From assembly GCA_046155815.1 (NCBI GenBank), contig JBJXFY010000286.1, positions 1-17,104 of the forward strand: a stretch of 17,104 bases of DNA. The letters are read 5' to 3'. Origin of the DNA: JBJXFY01 sp046155815. GTDB lineage: Bacteria > Verrucomicrobiota > Verrucomicrobiia > Limisphaerales > CAIMTB01. Made by a program: the position numbers and the translations under genes. Under the pieces are notes generated by a model. It searched no databases. It saw only the letters and a program-made list of their open reading frames with translations, and was not told the origin of the DNA. This document shows, in pieces, positions 6,571 to 17,104 of this stretch; positions within the stretch are counted from its first letter, which is position 1, and each line of letters starts with the position of its first letter.

Positions 6571-7119
6571 ATGAAAAGCCGCTGGTTCGTCCTCCACGTG
6601 CTCTCCGGACAGGAGCAGAAGGTCCGCGAGAGCATCGAGAAGCGCTCCAAGGCCGAGGAAATGTCCGAGTTCATCAAGGAAGTCCTAATCCCAATGGAGA
6701 AGGTCGCCGAGGTGCGGAATGGCAAGAAGACCATCACCTCCCGCAAGCTTCACCCGGGCTATGTGTACATCGACCTCATCCTCCTTGATGACGACCGCCG
6801 CCTGCTCGACCGTCCGTGGTACTTTATTCGCGACACTCCCGGACTGATCGGGTTTGTCGGCGGCGAGAAGCCCATCGAGGTCGAACCCGAGGAAATCGAC
6901 GCCATCAAGTCGCAGATCGCCGAGTCCGAGGACGTCGAGCGGCCGAAGGTTTCGTTCAATGTCGGCGAAACCGTGAAGATCAACGACGGTCCCTTCCTCA
7001 ATTTCAGCGGCGTCATCGAGGAGGTGGACGCCGACAAGGGCCGGCTGAGGATCACCGTGAATGTCTTCGGCCGGAACACCCCCGTCGAGATCGAGTACTG
7101 GAAGGTCGAGAAGGCCTAG
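6571..7119 (+). CDS. nusG: Transcription termination/antitermination factor NusG
   Basis: The 182-aa protein binds RNA polymerase across the cleft, stimulates elongation and links to Rho or to ribosomal S10. The NGN domain covers residues 1 to about 115 (WFVLHVLSGQEQKVRESIE at 5-23, KLHPGYVYIDL at 59-69, IRDTPGLIGFVG at 86-97). The KOW domain starts near residue 128 (FNVGETVKINDGPFLNFSG, 129-147) and ends with the family-typical VFGRNTPVEIE. Length matches E. coli NusG (181). The ATG at 6571 gives MKSRWFVLHVLSG, the usual beginning; an in-frame upstream extension overlaps secE. No Shine-Dalgarno precedes it. It is followed by rplK after 21 bases. Confidence 0.98.
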   Translation: MKSRWFVLHVLSGQEQKVRESIEKRSKAEEMSEFIKEVLIPMEKVAEVRNGKKTITSRKLHPGYVYIDLILLDDDRRLLDRPWYFIRDTPGLIGFVGGEKPIEVEPEEIDAIKSQIAESEDVERPKVSFNVGETVKINDGPFLNFSGVIEEVDADKGRLRITVNVFGRNTPVEIEYWKVEKA

Positions 7120-7140
7120 TCATCCCCACCTGCTTTCGCC

Positions 7141-7566
7141 ATGGCAAAAAAAGTCACCGGACAGATCAAGCTTCAGATTCCCGGCGGCCAGGCCAACCCG
7201 GCCCCGCCCGTCGGCCCCGCGCTCGGCCAGCACGGCGTCAACATCATGGGCTTTTGCAAGGAGTTCAACGCCCGCACCAAGGACGCCGCCGGCATGATCG
7301 TGCCTGTGGTCATCACCGTCTTCCAGGACAAGTCCTTTACCTTCATCACCAAGTCGCCGCCCGCCTCCGCTCTGCTTAAGAAGGCCGCCGGCATCGCCTC
7401 CGGCTCGAAGACGCCGAACAAGGACAAGGTCGGCAAGGTGACCCGGAAGCAGATCCTCGAGATCATCAAGCTCAAAAAGGACGACCTCAACGCCGCCAGC
7501 GAGGACGCAGCCGTGCTCATGATCTCGGGTACCGCCCGCAGCATGGGCATCGAGGTTGTCGGATAG
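7141..7566 (+). CDS. rplK: 50S ribosomal protein L11
   Basis: The 141-aa protein binds 23S rRNA at the GTPase-associated centre. The N-terminal domain shows the conserved proline segment QANPAPPVGPALGQHGVNI (17-35), the region where thiostrepton contacts L11 and the rRNA. The C-terminal rRNA-binding domain carries KTPNKDKVGKVTRKQ (94-108) and ends SMGIEVVG. Length equals E. coli within one residue. The ATG at 7141 gives MAKKVTGQIKLQIPGG, the usual start. The leader is only 21 bases, C-rich (tcatccccacctgctttcgcc), and has no Shine-Dalgarno or room for a structured L1 control site. It lies 48 bases upstream of rplA. Confidence 0.99.
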   Translation: MAKKVTGQIKLQIPGGQANPAPPVGPALGQHGVNIMGFCKEFNARTKDAAGMIVPVVITVFQDKSFTFITKSPPASALLKKAAGIASGSKTPNKDKVGKVTRKQILEIIKLKKDDLNAASEDAAVLMISGTARSMGIEVVG

Positions 7567-7614
7567 ACTTTACCGCGGGAGGGCTCACGCCCGTTCGCAC
7601 CGCACCCCACACCC

Positions 7615-8307
7615 ATGCCCAGCAAACGCTATAAGCAGGCCCTTGCGTCTTTGGACGTCACCAAGGCCTACCCCCTCAAGGAGGCCGTCGAAGTGCTCGG
7701 GAAGTTTCCCCGCGCGAAGTTCAACGAAACCGTGGATCTCAGCTTCCGTCTTGGCGTGGACCCCCGCCAGTCGGACCAGATGGTTCGCGGCACCGTCCCG
7801 TTGCCCCATGGTTCCGGCAAAACCGTTCGGGTGCTTGTCTTCGCCAAGCCTGGTGCCGCGGCCGACGCCGCCCGCGCGGCCGGCGCGGAAAATGTCGGTT
7901 TCGACGAAATGATCAAAAAGTGCAGCGAGGGCTGGACCGATTTTGACATCGCCGTTGCCACCCCCGAGGCGATGGTCGAGGTCCGGAAGCTCGGCAAGGT
8001 GCTCGGCCCCCGTGGCCTCATGCCCAACCCGAAGACCGGCACCGTCACCGAAGACACCGCCAAGGCCGTCAAGGAGTTCAAGGCTGGCCGCGTGGAATTC
8101 AAGGTGGACAAGACGGCCAACGTCCATGTCCCCGTCGGCAAAGGCAGCTTCACCATCCACCAGATCGAGGAGAACGCCCGCACGGTCATCGAGGCCGTCG
8201 TCAAGGCCCGCCCGCCGGGTGCCAAGGGCGTCTTCGTCCGCACTTGCGCCCTCTCCCTCACCATGAGCCCGGCTGTCCGCGTGGACACCCGTGAGTTCAC
8301 CCGCTAA
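7615..8307 (+). CDS. rplA: 50S ribosomal protein L1
   Basis: The 230-aa two-domain protein forms the mobile L1 stalk near the E site. Conserved blocks include ETVDLSFRLGVDPRQSDQMVRGTVPLPHG (38-66), LGPRGLMPNPKTGTVT (128-143) and DKTANVHVPVGKGSF. Length is close to E. coli (234). The ATG at 7615 gives MPSKRYKQAL, matching the family start. A GGGAGGG at 7577-7583 is 31 bases from the start, too far to act as a Shine-Dalgarno, and the sequence before the ATG is C-rich. In E. coli, L1 represses translation of the L11-L1 mRNA; I could not find an obvious L1 site here. The gene is followed by rplJ after 19 bases. Confidence 0.99.
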   Translation: MPSKRYKQALASLDVTKAYPLKEAVEVLGKFPRAKFNETVDLSFRLGVDPRQSDQMVRGTVPLPHGSGKTVRVLVFAKPGAAADAARAAGAENVGFDEMIKKCSEGWTDFDIAVATPEAMVEVRKLGKVLGPRGLMPNPKTGTVTEDTAKAVKEFKAGRVEFKVDKTANVHVPVGKGSFTIHQIEENARTVIEAVVKARPPGAKGVFVRTCALSLTMSPAVRVDTREFTR

Positions 8308-8326
8308 CCCCGCGCCACCCGTTCCC

Positions 8327-8836
8327 ATGCGTCCCGAAAAGAAAGCCATCAGCGCGGAATACATCGCGCGGCTCAACGCCTCCCCGTACTTTGTCGTCGC
8401 CGAGTACACCGGCCTCAAGGTCGCCCAGTTCACCGAACTCCGAAGGCGCCTCCGCGCCGCCGGGGCCCGGGCTCAGGTCGTCAAGAACTCGATCTTCCGC
8501 ATCGCCGCCAAGGAAGCCGGTGCCGCGGACCTCACCGGCACCCTATCCGGCCAGGTGGCCGTCATCACCGGCGACAGGGATATCTCCGCCGCCGCCAAGG
8601 TGCTCAAGAACTTCACGGCCGAGTTCGACAAGCCGAAGGTCAAGTTTGGCTTCCTCGGCAACCAGCGCCTCGACGAGGCCGCCCTCAAGGTCCTCGCCGA
8701 CCTTCCGCCCATCGAGGTGCTTCGCGGCAAGCTCCTCGGCGTGCTGCAGGCCCCGGCCCAGCAGTTGGTCGCTCTCCTCAGCACGCCCGCCAGCCAGCTG
8801 GCCCGGGTGCTCAAGGCGAAGGCCGAGAAAGCCTGA
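8327..8836 (+). CDS. rplJ: 50S ribosomal protein L10
   Basis: The 169-aa protein anchors the L7/L12 dimers to the ribosome. Recognisable segments are YFVVAEYTGLKVAQFTELRR (21-40), the rRNA-binding VVKNSIFRIA (51-60) and the C-terminal helix (about 142-168, APAQQLVALLSTPASQLARV) that carries the L12-binding sites. Length is typical (E. coli 165). I chose the ATG at 8327, which gives MRPEKKAISAEYI. An in-frame GTG at 8291 would overlap rplA and add 12 unconserved Pro-rich residues. The 19-bp gap after rplA leaves no space for the kinked L10-leader RNA used for autoregulation in many bacteria. If such control exists here it must lie inside rplA or elsewhere. Confidence 0.98.
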   Translation: MRPEKKAISAEYIARLNASPYFVVAEYTGLKVAQFTELRRRLRAAGARAQVVKNSIFRIAAKEAGAADLTGTLSGQVAVITGDRDISAAAKVLKNFTAEFDKPKVKFGFLGNQRLDEAALKVLADLPPIEVLRGKLLGVLQAPAQQLVALLSTPASQLARVLKAKAEKA

Positions 8837-8852
8837 GGAGCGCTCGACAATT

Positions 8853-8878
8853 TCACTCCGGCCGCGCGGCCGCGGTGA
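8853..8878 (+). other. GC-rich hairpin in the rplJ-rplL spacer
   Basis: TCACT-C-CGGCC pairs with GGCCG-C-GGTGA around a GCGC loop, with one U-G pair and one C-C mismatch. The core GGCCGCGCGGCC (8860-8871) is a perfect palindrome. It begins 17 bases after the rplJ stop and is followed by an A-rich, unpaired stretch (about 8881-8910) with no T-run, so it is not a forward intrinsic terminator. It may be a processing or stability element that separates L10 from L12 expression. Confidence 0.5.
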
Positions 8879-8983
8879 CGAACAGGAAAAAACAACCAAA
8901 CAAAAGTAAATCGTCGGCGCGCCGGGCCGGTGCGCTCAAATCCATCCGGGGCTCCGGGCGGGCGACGAGACTGAAAGACCAAC

Positions 8984-9376
8984 ATGGCAGACCTGGAAGT
9001 GATCGCAAAACAGCTCGGTGAGCTGACCGTCATCGAGACGGCCGAGCTGGTGAAGAAGCTGGAAGCCGCGTGGGGCGTCACCGCCGCCGCACCGTTGGCC
9101 GTTGCCGCCGTCGGCGCGCCCGCAGCGGGCGGGGCCGCCGCCCCGGCCGCCGAGGCCAAGACCGAATTCGACGTCATTCTCCTTTCGGCTCCGGCCGACA
9201 AGAAGATCGCCGTCATCAAGGCGGTCCGCGAGATCAAGGCCGGGCTCGGCTTGGCCGAGGCCAAGGCCCTCGTCGAGGGTGCGCCCAAGCCGGTGCTCGA
9301 GGCCGCCAACAAGGCGGACTCCGAGGCCGCGAAGAAGAAGCTGGAGGACGCTGGCGCCAAGGCCGAAGTCAAGTAG
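8984..9376 (+). CDS. rplL: 50S ribosomal protein L7/L12
   Basis: The 130-aa stalk protein is present in several copies per ribosome and recruits the translation GTPases. The N-terminal dimerisation helices (1 to about 32, LGELTVIETAELVKKLEAAWGV) are followed by an Ala/Gly/Pro hinge (about 33-58). The C-terminal domain starts KTEFDVIL (59-66) and carries the factor-binding face ADKKIAVIKAVREI and GLGLAEAKALVEGAPKPV. It is slightly longer than E. coli (121), mostly in the hinge. The ATG at 8984 follows a purine-containing leader (gagactgaaagaccaac) with at best a weak Shine-Dalgarno. The gene is set apart by a 147-bp spacer from rplJ, larger than usual, and by a 210-bp spacer from rpoB. This suits its need for higher output than its neighbours. 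Confidence 0.99.
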   Translation: MADLEVIAKQLGELTVIETAELVKKLEAAWGVTAAAPLAVAAVGAPAAGGAAAPAAEAKTEFDVILLSAPADKKIAVIKAVREIKAGLGLAEAKALVEGAPKPVLEAANKADSEAAKKKLEDAGAKAEVK

Positions 9377-9397
9377 GATCACGTGCCCGGGACGCCG

Positions 9398-9421
9398 CCG
9401 AGGGGTGGAGCCCCGGTTTTT
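9398..9421 (+). terminator. Terminator-like hairpin between rplL and rpoB
   Basis: CCG and GGG (9398-9404, with A9401 bulged) pair with CCCCGG (9411-9416) to form a stem of about 6 bp with a short loop, directly followed by TTTTT (9417-9421). It lies 22 bases after the rplL stop. A partial terminator at this position is known in E. coli, where it lowers rpoBC transcription relative to the ribosomal genes. The same role is likely here. The bulge suggests incomplete termination, as needed for readthrough into rpoB. Confidence 0.6.
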
Positions 9422-9498
9422 AAGAGAACGCAACGTCCGGCGCGCCAGTCAATGGCCGTGACCCCGAGAAGGGGGCGCTGGAAAGATAGCTGGTTGTT

Positions 9499-9533
9499 GG
9501 GCGGGAAGCCGGAACACGGCCGGCCTCCTGCCC
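9499..9533 (+). other. Long imperfect hairpin in the rpoB leader, possible RNase III-type processing site
   Basis: A 14-nt arm starting GGGCGGGAAGCCGG (9499-9512) pairs with CCGGCCTCCTGCCC (9520-9533), with one G-U pair and one A-C mismatch and a 7-nt loop. No T-run follows. It lies 53 bases before the rpoB start. In E. coli an RNase III site lies in the rplL-rpoB spacer, so a processing role is a reasonable inference, though this stem is shorter than most RNase III substrates. Confidence 0.5.
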
Positions 9534-9586
9534 TCAGGCATTGACCCACCGTGAGCCGGGCCGTCCGGCACCGACACCGACCGATC

Positions 9587-12500
9587 ATGGCAACCCGTCT
9601 GAGCGAGCGCATCAATTTCGGCAGGATCAAGGAAGTCACTCCGCCGCCGAACCTGATCGAGCTCCAGATCAATTCGTACGAGGAGTTCCTCCAGCGCGAC
9701 CTGGCACCCTCGCGACGCAAGAACACCGGCCTCCAGGCCGTGTTCACCGAGGTGTTCCCCATCGAAAGCTATGACGGCAAGGTGGTCCTCAAGTACCACA
9801 GCTACGAGATTGGCCAGCCCAAGCAGGACTGGCTCGAGTGCCTCCGCGAAGGCGTGACTTACGGCGCGCCGCTCCACGTCACCTTCCACCTCGAGGAGGA
9901 GGGCACCATCAAGGAGGAAAAGGTCTTCATGGGCGAGCTGCCCCTGATGACCCCGCAGGGGACCTTCGTGATCAACGGTGCCGAGCGCGTCATCGTCAGC
10001 CAGCTCCACCGTTCGCCTGGCATCGCCTTCGAGGAGAATACCCACGCCAACGGCAAGAAGCTCCACGGCTTCCGGATCATCCCCGACCGCGGCTCGTGGT
10101 TCGAGGCTCAGTTCGACACCAGCGACCTCCTTTACGTCTACCTCGACCGCAAGAAGCGCCGCCGAAAGTTTCTGGTTACCGGCTTCTTCCGTGCCCTCTA
10201 CGCCATTCCGGAGGCCAAAGTCGGCAAGCCCTCCGACTCCAAGGGACCGGAGAAGGCCGGGCTAGACCGCGAGATTGTCGAACTGTTCTACGAGGTGAAG
10301 GAACTCACCATCAAGGAGGCCGACAAGATCGAGGAGATCCAGAATTTCGTCCTCATCGAGGACATCCTCGACCTTGACCGCGGGGTGGTCGTGGCCCGCG
10401 CCTTCGAGCCGCTCTCCAAGGCCGTCGTCCGCCAAATCGCCGACCTTGGCAGCAACAAGCTCAGCGTCGTGGACACCAGCGTGGACGACGGGATCGTCAT
10501 CAAGTGCCTCAAGAAGGACCCGACCAAGAACGCGGACGAGGCGCTCAAGGACATCTACCGCCGCCTCCGCCCTGGCGACCCGCCCACCACGGCCAACGCC
10601 CGCGCACTCATCAAGCGCCTGTTTTTCGACGCCAAGCGCTACGACCTCGGGCGCGTCGGCCGCTACAAGATCAACCAGAAGCTCAGCCTCGAGAACCCGA
10701 CGGACGATCGAATTCTCCGCGGTCGCGACCTGTTGCTGGCCACCAAGTATCTCCTCAAGCTCAAGAAGGGCGAGGGCAGCCTGGACGACATTGACCACCT
10801 CGGCAGCCGCCGCGTCCGCACCGTCGGCGAGCTGCTTGCCAACCAGTGCCGGGTCGGCCTCGCCCGCACCGAACGCCTCGTCAAGGAGCGCATGACGCTT
10901 TTCGACCAGAACGCGGACACGATGACGCCCCAAAAGCTCATCAACCCGAAGGCGCTCTCGGCGGTCATCCGCGACTTCTTCGGCCGCTCGCAGCTGAGCC
11001 AGTTCATGGACCAGATCAATCCTCTGGCCGAACTCACCCACAAGCGGCGCCTTTCCGCACTTGGACCCGGCGGCCTCTCCCGTGATCGGGCCGGCTTTGA
11101 GGTGCGCGACGTTCATCCTTCCCACTACGGCCGCATCTGCCCGGTCGAGACGCCCGAAGGACCCAACATCGGCCTCATCGCCTCGATGGCTACCTTTGCC
11201 CGCATCAATGACTTCGGCTTCATCGAAACCCCGTACCGCAAGGTCGTGAAGGGCCGCGTCACCGGCGAAGTGGACTACCTCACCGCCGATCGCGAGGAGA
11301 ACTTCATCATTGCGCAGGCCAATTCCGTGCTTGATGACAAGGGTCACTTCGTTTCGGACAAGGTTTCCTGCCGGCGCAAGGGTGGCGACTTCATCGACTC
11401 CGAGCCCGCGCTGGTGGACTACATGGACGTCTCGCCGAAGCAGCTCGTCTCCGTCGCCGCGGCGCTGATTCCCTTCCTGGAGCATGACGACGCGAACCGT
11501 GCGCTCATGGGCTCGAACATGCAGCGGCAGGCCGTTCCGCTGCTCATTGGCGAAGCCCCTTTCGTGGCCACCGGCCTTGAGGAGCGGGTCGCCCGCGACT
11601 CCCGCGCCGTGCTTGTGACGGAGGACCTGGGCAAGGTGGCCGCCATCACCGGCACCCAGATCATTCTCACCCCCGACGGGAAGCTGCCGGAGACCAAGAA
11701 GAAGTTGCGGCACAATCCGGCCGAGGGCCTGCAGGTCTATCCGCTCCGTAAGTTCATGCGCTCCAACGCCGCCACCTGCATCAACCAGAAGGTACTGGTC
11801 GAAAAGGGTGACTCGGTGAAGAAGGGCCAGGTGCTGGCCGATGGCCCCTGCACCCAGCAGGGCGAGCTCGCCCTCGGGCGCAACGTGCTGTGCGCCTTCA
11901 TGCCGTGGAACGGCTATAACTTTGAGGACGCCATCCTCATCTCCGAGCGCATCGTCAAGGAGGACGTGTTCACCTCCATACACATTGACGAGTTCGAGGT
12001 CGGCGCCCGCGACACGAAGCTGGGGCCCGAGGAGATCACCCGCGACATCCCGAACCTTGGCGACGAGGCGCTGAAGGACATAGGGCCGGACGGTGTCATC
12101 CGTGTCGGCGCGGAGGTCAAGCCAGGCGACATCCTCGTCGGCAAGATCACGCCCAAGTCGGAGACCGAACTCGCCCCCGAGGAGCGCTTGCTGCGTGCCA
12201 TCTTCGGCGAGAAGGCCGCCGACGTGAAGGACACTTCCCTGAAGGTGCCATCCGGCACGTACGGCATCGTCATGGACGTGAAGGTCTCCGCGAAGAAGGA
12301 GACCGACAAGCCCGCGCCCAGAATCGTGGCTGCGGCCGGTTCCGAAGAAAAAAAGCAGGCCAAGCAGATCCAGGAGGAATTCAAGCAGAAGCAGGAGGAG
12401 CTGCGCGACCAGCTCACCGAGGCCCTGTCCAACATTCTCCTCGGCGAGAAGATTCCCTTGGACGTGGTCAACTCGGAGACGGGCGAAATCATCATTCCCG

Positions 12501-13516
12501 CCAACCGCAAGATCACCAAGACCCTGCTCCGCAAGCTGGCCTGTGTGTACGACCGGATTGAGATCGATCCTTCGCCCATCCGCAACAAGATCAACGAGAT
12601 CATCAGCGCCTTCCGCAAGAAGTTCGAGGATCTCCAGATGCAGCAGGACGAGGAGCTCGAACGCGCCGAGTCCGGCGACGACGTGGACCCCGGCATCATC
12701 AAGTCGGTCAAGGTGTACATCGCCTCGAAGCGCAAGCTCTCCGTCGGCGACAAGATGGCCGGCCGCCATGGCAACAAGGGCGTGGTGGCGAAGATCGTCG
12801 CGGACGAGGACATGCCCTTCCTCGCGGACGGCACCTCGGTGGACATCGTGCTGAACCCGCTCGGCGTGCCTTCCCGCATGAACGTGGGCCAGCTCCTCGA
12901 GACCCACCTCGGCTGGGCCGCCCAGGTTCTTGGCCTGCGCTTCGCGACGCCCGTCTTTGACGGCATCTCAGAGAAGCGCATCCGCGAGTACATCAGTGAG
13001 GCCGGCGAGAAGCAGAAGAAGGAGGTCGGCCAGGTCCTGGTCGGCGAGAACGGCAAGACCAGCCTCTTCGACGGCCGCACCGGCGAGCGCTTCGACCAGG
13101 AGGTCGTGGTCGGCTACATCTACATGATGAAGCTGCACCACCTCGTGGCGGACAAGATCCACGCCCGCGCGGTGGGGCCGTACTCGCTCGTCACCCAGCA
13201 GCCGCTCGGTGGCAAGGCGCAGTATGGCGGCCAGCGCTTCGGCGAGATGGAGGTCTGGGCGCTGGAGGCCTACGGTGCCGCCTACATGCTCCAGGAACTG
13301 CTCACCGTGAAGTCCGACGACGTGCAGGGCCGCACGCGCATCTACGAAAGCATTGTGAAAGGTGACAATGCGCTCGAGGCCGGAGTTCCCGAGTCGTTCA
13401 ACGTCCTCGTGAAGGAGATGCAGTCCCTTGGCCTCGAGGTCCGCGTCGGCTACGCGAACCCCGCCGAACAGCCCCAGCCCACCGCCGCCGGCGTCCAGGC
13501 GCTGCTGGCTTCCTGA
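9587..13516 (+). CDS. rpoB: DNA-directed RNA polymerase subunit beta
   Basis: The 1309-aa subunit forms half of the polymerase active-site cleft. The rifampicin-binding cluster is at 471-490 (SQFMDQINPL then HKRRLSALGPGG). Asp475, His485 and Ser490, equal to E. coli D516, H526 and S531, are the sensitive-type residues; Ile477 replaces the usual Asn and Ala481 the usual Ser. RICPVETPEGPNIGL follows. The catalytic lysine region GDKMAGRHGNKGVVAK begins near residue 1054. About residues 904-1039 form a Lys/Glu/Gln-rich lineage-type insertion before it, in the place of E. coli insertion i9. The C-terminus contains GGQRFGEMEVWALEAYGAA. The ATG at 9587 gives MATRLSERINFGRI; an in-frame GTG at 9551 would add 12 unconserved residues. 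No Shine-Dalgarno precedes it (leader ccgacaccgaccgatc). rpoC follows after 30 bases. Confidence 0.99.
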   Translation: MATRLSERINFGRIKEVTPPPNLIELQINSYEEFLQRDLAPSRRKNTGLQAVFTEVFPIESYDGKVVLKYHSYEIGQPKQDWLECLREGVTYGAPLHVTFHLEEEGTIKEEKVFMGELPLMTPQGTFVINGAERVIVSQLHRSPGIAFEENTHANGKKLHGFRIIPDRGSWFEAQFDTSDLLYVYLDRKKRRRKFLVTGFFRALYAIPEAKVGKPSDSKGPEKAGLDREIVELFYEVKELTIKEADKIEEIQNFVLIEDILDLDRGVVVARAFEPLSKAVVRQIADLGSNKLSVVDTSVDDGIVIKCLKKDPTKNADEALKDIYRRLRPGDPPTTANARALIKRLFFDAKRYDLGRVGRYKINQKLSLENPTDDRILRGRDLLLATKYLLKLKKGEGSLDDIDHLGSRRVRTVGELLANQCRVGLARTERLVKERMTLFDQNADTMTPQKLINPKALSAVIRDFFGRSQLSQFMDQINPLAELTHKRRLSALGPGGLSRDRAGFEVRDVHPSHYGRICPVETPEGPNIGLIASMATFARINDFGFIETPYRKVVKGRVTGEVDYLTADREENFIIAQANSVLDDKGHFVSDKVSCRRKGGDFIDSEPALVDYMDVSPKQLVSVAAALIPFLEHDDANRALMGSNMQRQAVPLLIGEAPFVATGLEERVARDSRAVLVTEDLGKVAAITGTQIILTPDGKLPETKKKLRHNPAEGLQVYPLRKFMRSNAATCINQKVLVEKGDSVKKGQVLADGPCTQQGELALGRNVLCAFMPWNGYNFEDAILISERIVKEDVFTSIHIDEFEVGARDTKLGPEEITRDIPNLGDEALKDIGPDGVIRVGAEVKPGDILVGKITPKSETELAPEERLLRAIFGEKAADVKDTSLKVPSGTYGIVMDVKVSAKKETDKPAPRIVAAAGSEEKKQAKQIQEEFKQKQEELRDQLTEALSNILLGEKIPLDVVNSETGEIIIPANRKITKTLLRKLACVYDRIEIDPSPIRNKINEIISAFRKKFEDLQMQQDEELERAESGDDVDPGIIKSVKVYIASKRKLSVGDKMAGRHGNKGVVAKIVADEDMPFLADGTSVDIVLNPLGVPSRMNVGQLLETHLGWAAQVLGLRFATPVFDGISEKRIREYISEAGEKQKKEVGQVLVGENGKTSLFDGRTGERFDQEVVVGYIYMMKLHHLVADKIHARAVGPYSLVTQQPLGGKAQYGGQRFGEMEVWALEAYGAAYMLQELLTVKSDDVQGRTRIYESIVKGDNALEAGVPESFNVLVKEMQSLGLEVRVGYANPAEQPQPTAAGVQALLAS

Positions 13517-13546
13517 ACCCAACGCCCAACCACGGAAAATCCCGAC

Positions 13547-17104
<3,558 letters not shown>

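Noticed and set aside
8291..8326. GTG start for rplJ overlapping the end of rplA
   Set aside because: It adds an unconserved Pro-rich extension; the ATG at 8327 matches the normal L10 N-terminus.
8860..8871. Perfect palindrome GGCCGCGCGGCC as an intrinsic terminator
   Set aside because: It is followed by an A-rich, not T-rich, stretch on the + strand, so I list it only as part of a hairpin.
10262..12907. Open frame of 881 codons antisense to rpoB
   Set aside because: Shadow of the rpoB codon pattern: Leu/Val/Asp/Gly-rich with no recognisable domain.

Overview
This 17.1 kb window comes from a high-GC bacterial chromosome (well above 60% G+C by eye). It holds the conserved transcription/translation block tRNA-Thr - tuf - tRNA-Trp - tRNA-Ser - secE - nusG - rplK - rplA - rplJ - rplL - rpoB - rpoC, all on the + strand. 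A small accessory section lies to its left. The EF-Tu has an unusual switch I (KTVTI in place of RGITI, preceded by TKGGTVRDET). From memory this resembles planctomycete/verrucomicrobial proteins, so I tentatively place the organism in the PVC group, perhaps Verrucomicrobiota. That placement is inference and needs a tree.

Left section (1-4537). The first 37 bases look like one complete CRISPR repeat that starts exactly at base 1, so an array probably continues to the left, outside the window. Next comes rmuC on the - strand. A divergent + strand group follows: a 79-aa DUF2007-like protein, a GlcD-type FAD-linked oxidase overlapping it by ATGA, and an aldo/keto-reductase-fold protein that appears to lack two of the four usual catalytic residues.

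Junction (4538-4698). A TTGACA-N17-TATCTC promoter candidate is followed by a good intrinsic terminator, and only then by tRNA-Thr. No promoter is visible between the terminator and the tRNA. The tRNA-tuf operon is therefore either attenuated here or read through from upstream.

Right section (4699-17104). tRNA-Thr(GGU) precedes tuf; tRNA-Trp(CCA) and tRNA-Ser(UGA) sit between tuf and secE. NusG, the L11/L1 pair, the L10/L12 stalk genes and the beta and beta-prime subunits follow in the classical order. rpoC runs off the right end, open for 1186 codons, with its active site and both zinc sites complete. Structured spacers lie between tuf and tRNA-Trp, between rplJ and rplL, and between rplL and rpoB (terminator-like hairpin plus a long imperfect stem). 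These are likely points where expression of stalk proteins and RNA polymerase is set separately. Shine-Dalgarno sequences are nearly absent apart from tuf; several starts follow C-rich leaders.

No gene-free stretch exceeds 300 bases. The largest spacers (1471-1620, 3237-3394, 4538-4698, 8837-8983, 9377-9586) are described in the entries. The window is mostly a core housekeeping locus. I found no complete undescribed system; the points most worth following are the CRISPR repeat at the edge, the tuf leader, the EF-Tu switch I and the altered aldo/keto reductase.
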